Of a DNA stretch of 64,000 nucleotides, positions 1-11,300 are shown in pieces. Position numbers and translations under genes: made by a program. Each line of letters starts with the position of its first letter. The stretch's first letter is position 1. The notes beneath the pieces are model-generated. The model was not told the DNA's origin. It did no database searches and was given only the letters and a program-made list of their open reading frames with translations. Source of the stretch: Bugula neritina (lineage: Eukaryota > Bryozoa > Gymnolaemata > Cheilostomatida > Bugulidae). The DNA lies in contig OZ037767.1 of NCBI GenBank assembly GCA_964035545.1, positions 16,425,498 through 16,489,497 of the forward strand. Direction: 5' to 3'.

Positions 1-84
1 GAAGTGAGCAAAATGAAGAGATTTTCTCGTAAACCGGATCTGTGGGCCTCTTGCTAATTTTAAACCCTTTTTCAAGCATCTGAA

Positions 85-306
85 AAAATCAATAACCAAA
101 ATTCCCCTCTCATTAGTCTTACAAACAACCAAAACAAACGTACTGAGGACCGCAAAGAATGCGCTGAGCTTCTTAACAACTTCTTCCAAGAACAATATTA
201 CAAGGGCCATCGTCGAACGGATCACCGAGTGGGACTGCTTGCCAGAATCCTTGGGGATGAGGAACACCACAGCGCACTCTCGATCAGTTACGATGAAATT
301 ATGTAA
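85..306 (+). pseudogene. Possible non-LTR retrotransposon (LINE) fragment
   Basis: A short open frame ends in TAA at 304-306. It contains the stretch ECAELLNNFFQEQY, which resembles the spacer just before the reverse transcriptase domain of jockey-like LINEs, where an 'AELLNxFF' motif is common. Upstream in-frame stops and the missing catalytic domain mean it is at most a broken scrap. The match is to a short, generic motif, so it could be chance. Confidence 0.35.
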
Positions 307-582
307 AGCAGATCAAAAACCACCATGTACACTTGTGCTGCCAGCCGTGAACAACTGAATTCAATACATGCCTTATCAAGCGTTTTCAGAGACAGTTTCC
401 TTCTCAGGACAATATGAATATGTGATATGCGTCTAATACAAAATGAAACTGATGACTAATGTCAAACAGCGTTACGCTGCAACCCCAGACCATAGTTTCT
501 GCAAAACCGTTTTTACTTAGCACACCTGAGGCGCTTCGCCTGTGCTTCTAGCAATCTCGAGCGTGCAAAGGATACAGAGGTA

Positions 583-2030
583 ATATTACTATTACTATTA
601 GTATTAGCATTAGACTTAGTAAAAGTTAAAGTATATAACTTAATCGTTAATTATTAATAACATAAGTATTACCACTAGTACTTACTAGTACTACTATTAC
701 TATCAGTATTACTATTACCATTACAAATACATTAGACTTAGTATTAGTATAAGTAAAATACATTAACTAGTCTAAGTCTAGCAGTAGTAGTAGTATTACT
801 ATTAGAATTACTATTACTATTAGTATTAGACTTACTAGTACTACTATTAGTTATTACATTTTGATTTACTATAAGTATAACTGTTAGTATTAGTATTACT
901 TTAGTATTAGTATTACTATTACTATTAGTATTTAGTATTACTATCGTATTAGTATTAGTATTAATATTATTATTTATTATTACTAATACTACCCAAGAGT
1001 GAGTAGTCTACGGAGTACCTCTAAAAAGAGAGAGCCTGATTATTTATTAATTAGATAATTTAATTACCGACAATTATTCAACTTAGCTTGAGCAATTGTC
1101 AACTGCAAAAATAGAAAATTTAGGAAAATTTAAAGCTGGACCCGCGTGCTTCGTAGTGTGTTTAGTATGCATGTTTATATTACACAACGTGCACGACGAA
1201 GACATCTGAAATATTTGCCATCACAGCGAGCCAAGTTGTATTCGATAAATTCTCAAAGAGCCTTAGATTATCAGAAAATCAATTACTAAAAGCTTATCCG
1301 CAGTTCTATGCTGCAGTTTCTATTGGCAGACTACTCCATCTACTTGATTTTATTGGCTCGAACGAAAGTATTATAAAACATAAAGCATAATGTTACAAAC
1401 GCACGGGCTAGCAAACAAAAACTTGTCAACGTATGGGTGCAAAATCAAATAGCTGTAAAACTAGTTAATGTAAGAACGAAGAATTTAATTATTGGAATGA
1501 AAGAATTAGAGTATAAGTAATAATCAAATTTATGTCAATGTATTTGCACCTTATATGTACAAGGAAAAACTTAGGTCTCATGTTATAGGTTGCATTTTAG
1601 AGCTGGTGTTTTTTATATATATATTCATATTGATAATTGATTTATTACTAATTTAAATTAGTAAATGTAATCTACTAATAAAATTAGCTTTTACTTTTAG
1701 TTTTAGCGCCTTAAGCTTGTGTAACACTAAAAGTCACAGTAACTCTAACTGTATGGTTATCAGTACCATTATGACCACGAGTATCAGTATGAGTGTATCA
1801 GTATGAGTATGAGTATCACATTCAGTTTCACTATGAGTATGAGTATGACTATGAGTATGGTTTACAAATATCACGATGACTTAGTCTAAATCGTATGACT
1901 TATGAGTAAGACTAAGTATATTTGTCAGTATGAACTTGAAGTGAATATGAGACTAAGTATCAGAATCACTATTATCATTATGACTATCACTATGACTCTC
2001 ATTATCACTATGGGTATGAGTATTTGTCAT
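583..2030. repeat. Imperfect simple-repeat tracts upstream of the mannosidase
   Basis: Roughly 583-985 is a degenerate mix of ATT, AGT and ACT trinucleotides. Roughly 1755-2030 is a degenerate run based on GTATGA and ATCACT words. Between them lies AT-rich DNA in which I see no exon. The region 307-2396 has no gene that I can support. Confidence 0.7.
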
Positions 2031-2396
2031 AATTGAATTAGTTAATCTTTCTAATAGTTAAAATGCTACTACTGCTACTTATTGTGTTTATGTTTTTTAT
2101 ATTTTTTAAATTGAAAATTATGTTGAATGTTTTTATTTTATCTCGTCTCTACTGCGACTATATATTTATTTTATACATAATACAAAATCGAAAATTACTG
2201 CCGTGATTCATTACTTTTCAAGAAAATTTAACGGAAATTGAAGAAAAATTAATTTAACTTTCTCATTGTTGTAAATATTTGTTTGTGTACCATTATTACT
2301 ATAATATTGTGGTGCCACCGACCTTATAGTTTTTCACTATAACTCTGATTCTTGTATATGTTTTCATTGCAGGCTTTCAGTCAGATTTTCACAGAC

Positions 2397-5300
2397 ATGT
2401 TGAGGAAAAGGCGAAACACGATTATATTCCTAATCGGTCTGATAGTTCTTGTGTATTTTCTGTTCCTCAAGATGACTGACTCCCACAACCAGTCTGACTT
2501 AAGTGTATGTATTTTCTGTTATACTAGTATTTTGTTGTTAAAAATCCCGTAGTCCCTGTGGTGTAATGGTTAGCGCTCCTGCTTGCAATCCAGAGGTCTC
2601 AGGTTCGAATCCCAGTGGGGGCAAAAGTTTTACAACATTTAGTAGTGTATTTAGTAGTATTTAGTAGTATATTATGTGATAGTGTATTGTTTACTACTTC
2701 ATACTATATTATAGTGTTTTGTTTACTCCTTCATATTATATCATAGTATATTGTTTACTACTTTATACTATATCATAGTGTATTGTTTACTACTTCATAT
2801 TAAATTGTAGTGTATTGTTTACTACTTCATATTATTTTATAGTGTATTGTTTACTACTTCATACTATATTATAGTGTATTGTTTACTACTTTATATTATA
2901 TTATAGTGTATTGTTTACTACTTCATATTATGTCATAGTATATTGTTTACTTCTTCATATTATATCATAGTATATTGTTTACTTCTTCATATTATATCAT
3001 AGTATATTGTTTACTACTTCATATTATTTCAACTCAAACAGGTTGAATTGGAAAAACGTCTCTCGGAGCTGAAAGTCGAAGTTGTCGCCAGCGATGAAGC
3101 TCTTGCCAAACTGGAAGCGCAAGTTGTAAGCTTAGAAAAGGGAGAACAATTACCAGGTAAATTGGTGTATATTTCTGCTGAGTAAAAGAGAAGACAACTT
3201 TTAATTAAATTGGTCTATGTATAGATTAAACTCATACAAACCGATTTTGTGCATTAGTAATGCACTCGACTGATATAGCTGAAGTATTTAAATCTGTTTA
3301 GAAGTAGTGGCTGATAATAAGCCTATCATAATCTCGGGAAATAGAGTCAGTAAAGAACAGAAAGTGTATGACTTGGCAACTTTCTCATCGTCTGGCCAAG
3401 TTTGCAGCCTATCAGAGGCACCACAACCCACAACTGATGTGCAGGTAAGAGCACAGTCTATGTTGGGTTAGTGATTCCACCAAATAAAGTATTAGCACCT
3501 GTATTAAGTGCATCAACATTGAATGCCTAGTTCTCCCGTTACTTCTACATCTACTCATCTTGTTTATAAGATGTGTGGTTAGAAAAGAGTTGAAGAGGTT
3601 GAGAAGTGCAATATTTTTTTCGAAAGACACTGTTTAGGTGTTTCCTGTACAAATTGTAGTTTATAATATCGGCTCAGCTCTATGATTTACTATCACTACT
3701 ATGATAGACAATTTCATAGGATGTAAAGTGATATGTGTTTGTATCGATGACGCTATTATATTCTAACACATCCCGGCCTTCATATTTGATGTTAGACGTC
3801 TGCTAGTCTGGTAGTCAGCCGACGTCTCATAGTTAGTGCTGACTCAGGTACTCTTTGTCCGGCACACCAAAACTTACTCTGAAATCTTTCACTCTTGTAG
3901 ATGTACAACGTGATAGATAGCATTAGTTTTGAGGATGTGGACGGGGGCGTGTGGAAGCAAGGCTATCCTATAAAAGTTGAGGACTCCCAGTGGACGCCCG
4001 AGAAACCTTTGAAAGTGTTTTTAATACCTCACTCACACGACGATCCAGGTAGTTATATTAGAATATATTACGTCATAAATTTTATAGTGCATTATGTGAT
4101 AATAAATATATTGTATATTATATAATAAACTTACGCAAGTTTATAGTCACTTACCCTGTGAGAAACCCCTGATGGAAAGGGTTTTTGTTAAATAGGGCTA
4201 AGGACTTGTTCAAATGAGGCACAGGAGCAATTATGATTGGATGCTCTTCCTAACATCACCAATGGCGTTTGTCAGGTTCGAACCCATGACTTCGTGTTTA
4301 CTAGGCAAACGCTTCAACAGTCTAACCCCTAGACCACGGCTGCTCCCTATTGTATATTATATAATAATTTATAATATTATATAATATATATCACATATTA
4401 TAATATATCATCTAACATATACTTTAAATTATAATATGTTATAAAACCATATTCGATAATGTATTGTATTCTAGTATGAATATAACACTTTATTCAAATA
4501 ACTACCTTTACAAATTAAGCTGTAAATATGAGTCTTGTAAACAAGTGGTGGATACATTTTCGGTGGAAAAATCATCAGGGGGAGAGAAATTAAAAGTTAT
4601 AAGTTAATGAAGCCTCCTTAGCATCAGCTCTGTTCTCTCTACTTCACACCCACAGTTATGGCAAAACTCTGAAACTTGCTATGATAATCTTTTGTTTAGA
4701 GCTACATGATGTTTGTATTTCGTATAGACTACAGACTGTAAGTTGTAATTAAAGTTAGTGTCCTGGTTGGGAGGGTTGCTATACCCCCCTCCTTCTAATA
4801 TGTACTGTCTACTGTACACACAGGCTGGCTGAAGACATTTGACGGGTACTACTCAACCCAGGTGAAGAACATTCTGGACAACATGGTGTTGAAGCTGCGG
4901 CAGCACGAGAGGATGAAGTTCATCTACGCCGAGATCTCTTTCTTCTCTACGTGGTGGAAGTCAGCGACTGATGAACAGAAGGAGTCCGTGAAAAGGTAGC
5001 CTTGTTTATTCTGTAGGTCAAACACGGGTCATTTTGCTTAATTTAGTAAATTGAGGTGTGCGAACTGTGATGGTTTTTTCATCACGGTCCGCACACCTAA
5101 CTTTACTAAAATATTAGGAAATCCAGCAGAGTTAGACAAAGCCTTTGTTACTCAGCAGTTTTTTAATAATTTTAATACAGTTTAATGCAAGAAACTACAT
5201 ACATTAGCTTATAAACTGTGGAAAATTACTAAAAACTAAAGATATATAGTGTGTAATAAATTAAGTAAAATGACTGGTCTCTGTCGCACAAGCTGTCACT

Positions 5301-8300
5301 GTTCTGCATTCAACCAGGTAGCATGGAGTTGAGTATATGTATTCCGTGCTACAGGTATATCAGTGAAGGTCGGTTTGAGTTGGTGACGGGAGGATGGGTG
5401 ATGCCGGATGAAGCAGCCGCCCACTACTGGGCCATGCTTGACCAGCTCATCGAAGGGCATTCATGGATCAGAGAGAACCTGGGTCAGAGTTCATTATGTA
5501 ATAATATCATAATATAATACAGAGTAATACAATAATACAATGAAGTGTAATATAATAATACTATATGCTTTAATATGGTAGTGGAATACGCTGTAATGTA
5601 ACAATACACAGTACTAATATAATACACTGTTATGTTGTAATACAAGATACGATACACGTTACAGTGTAACGTTATAGTATGACATATAGTTTGTAATACA
5701 ATATGCTGTAATACAATCATACACAGTAATATAATACAATAAGATGATATATGGTATGTAATACAGTGTAAAGTATTGATATTTGCAGGTGCTTTAACCT
5801 ATTCTGTGTACACTACAGTTATACTCTAAACTACAATGCAATGGTATAACATATAGACAGTTTTGCTGTATATTCGTAGTTCCACAGTCCAGTCTTTTGG
5901 TTAGATATACTGTAAGATCTCTTCCAGTAATGTAACTCATAGTAATATTTACTGCAGGACCGAATGCCGTACCTCGCAGTGGCTGGTCTATAGATCCGTT
6001 TGGCCACTCGTCCACCATGCCATACATCCTGCGTCAGAGTGGGCTGAGAAACATGCTAGTCCAACGAATTCATTATTCAGTCAAGAAGTATTTCTCCATT
6101 AATAAGTTTCTCGAGTTTAACTGGAGACAGACTTGGGGCAAGTCACTTATCTATTCTGTTAGCTCTCCACTCTGTCTGTTAGTTTGCAAGTTGACATATT
6201 GTGTTGTGTGAAAAGTTTAGAGTAATGAAAGATATTTTATGTTTTACTTTGTGATATTTATGTGTTGTCATGGCAACTTTGACAATGCTTTCTCAATGTT
6301 TGGTGATTAGTTTCTATAACACAAGTTTTTATATTATATCAAATTATATTATTTTATATATCTATAATATATTATGTGTATAATATGTATATAATATATT
6401 AAACAAAATAAACACATTGCTACGATTCTGTACACTACTGTTGTTATAGTTACCTGTTTTTGTTTACGTGTTGCTATGACTACAGACTCTGTTGGCTCTA
6501 CTGATATCTTGTGTCACATGATGCCTTTCTACTCTTACGATGTCCCTCACACCTGTGGACCCGACCCTAAGATATGCTGCCAGTTTGACTTTCAGAGACT
6601 TCCCGGCAGCAGACTCAACTGTCCCTGGAAGAAAGCTCCGCAGCCAATCACCGATGCTAACGTTCACGAACGGTAAACACTGCCTACTGTCTTCTTTCCG
6701 TCTAATATGCGAGAGACGTTTTATTTTCTTACATGTTCATTTATACCAACAAATGCAATGCCCAGTTTCTTCTTTCTTTATAATAAAATGTTAGTTTATA
6801 AATAGAAGTCTAACTAAGAATAAGCCAATGTCGAGTGATTATACTTTTCTAGAGCTGCGACCCTGCTAGACCAGTACAGGAAGAAGTCGTCCCTCTACAA
6901 GAGTAACGTAGTCTTGATACCACTGGGAGACGACTTTCGATACGATACTCCAGGCGAGTGGGACAAACAGTACACCAACTACGATAAACTCTTTACATAT
7001 ATGAACGGGAAACCTGAGTGGAATGTCAAGGTCAGTTGTACACACAGGTCAAGGTCAGTTGTACACACAGGTCAAGGTCAATTGTATGCAGCCGAAGGTC
7101 ATCAGTATACAGGTGAAGATGCAACATTATAGTTTTGCGGCTTCAATCAGATACTATATTCAAAGGGTAACGTTGTTGCCATAGTAACAGTTGAAATATT
7201 ATTAAATCAGTAAAATAATGTCAGTTGACGGTCAGTAGTGTTAGTAGATCATGCAGTGAAAATTATGTAGTCTGAGTAACTTTACTTCGGACATCAACGC
7301 TAAGGCTATAGTTGCTAGTTTAATTTCAGATTTTATATTATTTTTATGTTACAGATTGGCAAGCTGTAGTAAAAGTATAAGCATAAAATTTTTATTATAA
7401 TAAATTAAAAGGAGTGTAGTTGATCTAACTGCTGGGGGATGTGAAGGGGTTGTCATGTAACTCCCTTATTCCTTTCACACAGGCTCAGTTTGCGACACTC
7501 TCAGACTATTTCAATGAACTGAGGAAAGAATCTGGTGACACGGAGCTTAGTGGAGCGTCTCTGGCCGGCTTCCCCACTCTGTCAGGTGAACTATTGTGAA
7601 CTAAGGCTATGGGCTCAGTCGTTTGAAAAATCTAGTTGTTTTCATGAATTGGTCGACTTTTACACTTTGTTTCATGACTTTAATTGCACTGTGGCTTGCA
7701 AGGGAGCAGCTGTGGTCTAGGGGTTAGAGCGTTTGGCCTAGTAAGCACAAAGTCATGGGTTCGAACCCCAGTAAAGGCTATTGGTGATGTTAGGAAGAGC
7801 GTCCAGTCCTAATTGTCCTGTGCCTCATCTAAATAAGTCCTTAGCCCGATTTAACAAAAGACCCATCAGTGGTGTTTACTGTCTAACAGGGATAGTGACT
7901 ATTAACTTGTGTGAGTCTTTGTAAGAAAGTTGAAAGTCAGGCTGGGAAAACTAGTTTCAGTTGTATTGTAGTTGTCTACACTATGCTAACTCAACTTGAT
8001 GCTGTTTTGTAGGTGACTTCTTCACGTATGCCGATAGAGCTGATCATTACTGGAGCGGCTATTTCACCTCCCGACCTTTCTACAAGCACTGGGACCGCCA
8101 CTTGGAGTCCACGCTAAGATCTTCTGAGATCATATTCAGTTTGGCTCAAGCGAAGGCTCACCACAATCACATTTCTACCTTTCAGTCTAAAGAGTTGTAT
8201 GAGAAGCTTGCATACGCGCGTCGCTCTCTTGGCTTGTTTCAGCACCACGATGGAATCACTGGGACAGCTAAGACGTTCGTAGTGGCTGACTATAGTGAGA

Positions 8301-11300
8301 GGTAAGCTATGACTCGTGATAGAAAATGCTAGAATAATATTGTTTAGTGTGGTTAAAAATTGTGATGTAATATTAGAATGAGACTCTCTTGTCAAAATTG
8401 CTTTTGGCCAACTTTCAACTATGCAAACTCTTTGGAAGTATAATAGACTTTTTCTATCTATTAGTGTCAACTAAGTCTTCACTTTTTGTATGCCGCAGCT
8501 TCTAACATATAATGAGTTGTTTAGCTTCACATTACAATTTCTAAGTGTTGATTGAAAATTTGAGTTACATGAACTCTTATGTTTTGAAATGTATGCAAGG
8601 TGACTCATACTGATATGCTGATACATACTAACATGCTGACTCATACTAACATGCTGACTCATACTGACATGTTGACTCATACTGACATGTTGACTTATAC
8701 TGACATGTTGACTTATACTGGCATGTTGACACATACTAATACATACTGATATGTTGATACATACTAACATGCTGACTCATACTGGCATGTTGACACATAC
8801 TGATATGTTGACTCATACTGACACATACTGATATGTTGACTCATGCTGACACATACTGACACATACTGATACATGCTGACTATAAATTGCTGGTTGACTC
8901 ACTTAGAATGTTGCGAGGCTGGAAGTCAGCACACGAGGTGATCAAAGAGTCAGCTCAGCTCCTGCTGTCTGACTCGTCAGCCGTGCAACAGGAAGTGTTT
9001 GATGTTGATTGGCTGAAGGATGTAGAAGACGTGTTGGAGACTCGCAGACTCATCAGCTTGTCTCCCGGGCAGAGGTTAGTGTGGCTAGTTTAGACCTTTA
9101 CCATATGACTTAGTTCAGTTCTATTGAATAAATGGCTAAGCCCGTGTTCTATACTTCAGGAAAGAGCTGGTCATCTACAACTCCTCCCCTCACCAGAGAC
9201 AGGAAGTGGTGAGAGTCTGGGTCTCTCGGGTGCCGATATCCGTGTACGACGTTACGCTGCAGGCGGTGGAGTGCCAAGTCTCTCCTTACTTTGAGGCAGA
9301 GACTGTCGTATCTAACAACAAGTTCAAGGTCTGTCAGTCGCACTGTCAGTGGCACTGTGAGTCAGTCGTGTGTGTGGAGCATGTAGGTGTGTGTTTGAGT
9401 CAGTCAGTCTGAAGGAGGCTGTCAAAGTAGCCAAGTTCAATGTATGTCATATTTTAGTTCATTTAGAAGCTGTCTTAGTTCTCTGGCTTGAGTTTTATAG
9501 TTGGTTGCATTTAATGTATAGGCTTTTAGTTGGTCTACTTCTTGTATTAAGTGTTAAGCTTACTCATTTTGAGTTGCTGAAAATTGAACCCTTCAACCTA
9601 ATAACTCGTTAAACGTGGCTAACTTGGCCAATATTAGTATGTGCAAATTTTTTAAAGCACTCCACTATTATAATAATAATTTGACTTTCATATTTTCTTA
9701 TGCCAATAATATTGATAGTTATATAAACAATATATATGAAGACAACTTTTCTATGCTCCCACCTTGTCTCAATGAGTCTGATAGACAATTACTGCTTGTA
9801 ATACTAGTCCTATGTCTTTCAGTTGAGTTTCCTAGCTAAAGTTCCTGCTCTGGGTATGGTAACATACTCACTGGAGGCCTCAGAAACCAACCCGTGTACT
9901 ATTGCTACTGTCACGTACTATAACCATAGAGATAGTGTGGCCGAAGAGTAAGTCCTGGAATGAATAGTTCTATTGCTCATAATATATCTACCAACTTTTA
10001 TTTCACTTAGTTTGTCATATTGCAACTAAATTTTCTAGTTTTCCCCAGTTAACTAGGAGTTGTGCTTCTTTTCCGAAACTTAATATATTGTAGTTTTAAA
10101 TGAGAGAAGCTAATCTCTGTCTGAATCTGAATTAAAGACTGTGTAACTGATAATCAACTATAAACTTCTTAATTGATTGGCATTCTGCCAAGTTAAATTA
10201 ACCGATCGAAGTGACTAACAGATTGTACCAGTGTTAGCTGGAGTTACCTACAATGTTCGCTGGAATTATTGTAGTGGAGTGTTCAACCCCACACTGGACA
10301 CAGGAGACAAGCTGACTATACACAATGATCAGCTTGAAGTGGAGTTATCCACCTCTTCTGGGATGTTACTTGTGAGTTACTTGTATATAATATACTATTA
10401 TGTGTGTCTGTATATGTGTATATACTAGTATGTGTGTCTGTATGTATATACAGATATAAATCACGTGTTATTCTTAATGTTACAGTCCATGACTGACAGG
10501 AAGTCTAATGAACAACATCCTCTAGAGATGAGTTTTATAAAATACAAATCATCAAAAGCGAGAGATCATGCCGGCGGTGCCTATCTGTTTATTCCCACTG
10601 GAAGCTCACAGGTGTGTACGCTGCTCAGCGCTGCTGCTAATGCTGACTTATGAAAGCTTTCTTGGTTTTCTCTCTCTCTTTATTAGAGGAAGTTGTCTGC
10701 CTATCTTTAGTAGACTGTTGATCCTCGTGTCAACTTTAGTGCTAGTCATTTCTGTAATTGGGAACATTATTTCATCTGGGAACATATCCGTTGTCAGGAT
10801 GTGCTGCACCAGTTATTGCTGAGTTGAGAGGGAATATTGCTCATCAATAGATTTCAGTGACTGAGGAATATAGTAAGAGTTACCAGCTCATCTCTGGTCT
10901 GTCTATTATTTTTGCAGTCAGTTCTCCAGAGTCGCCCTCTCATGAGAATTATAAAGGGGAATCTGTTCCATGAAGTGCACACTATGACCTCTCTAGTCGA
11001 ACACACTGTTAGACTAGTCAACACTCCAGGTGAGAGCTCATTGTCTACTCTGTAACAGTATAACTGTGTTACTTTGCAGCGATAACTCTATCAGCATAAA
11101 CGTCTGTGTTACACTTCAGTGTCAGTGCTATCAGTATACCTGTGTTACTCTGCAGTGTCAATGCTATCAGTATACATGTGTTGCTCTACAGTGAAAACTC
11201 TATTAGTATAAACATCTGCGTTACTCTGCAGTGATAACTCTATCAATACACCTGTTTGTGTTACTCTGCAGTGTCAATGCTATATAATGTACACACTGTC

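Noticed and set aside
2352-2396. Earlier in-frame Met for the mannosidase
   Set aside because: That frame runs across a clear 3' splice site (TTCATTGCAG) at 2372, so the Met at 2397 in the exon is the better start.
10221-10274. Upstream start of mannosidase exon 15, giving 18 more residues
   Set aside because: The upstream acceptors give phase 0 or 1, while exon 14 ends in phase 2; only the acceptor at 10274 keeps the frame.
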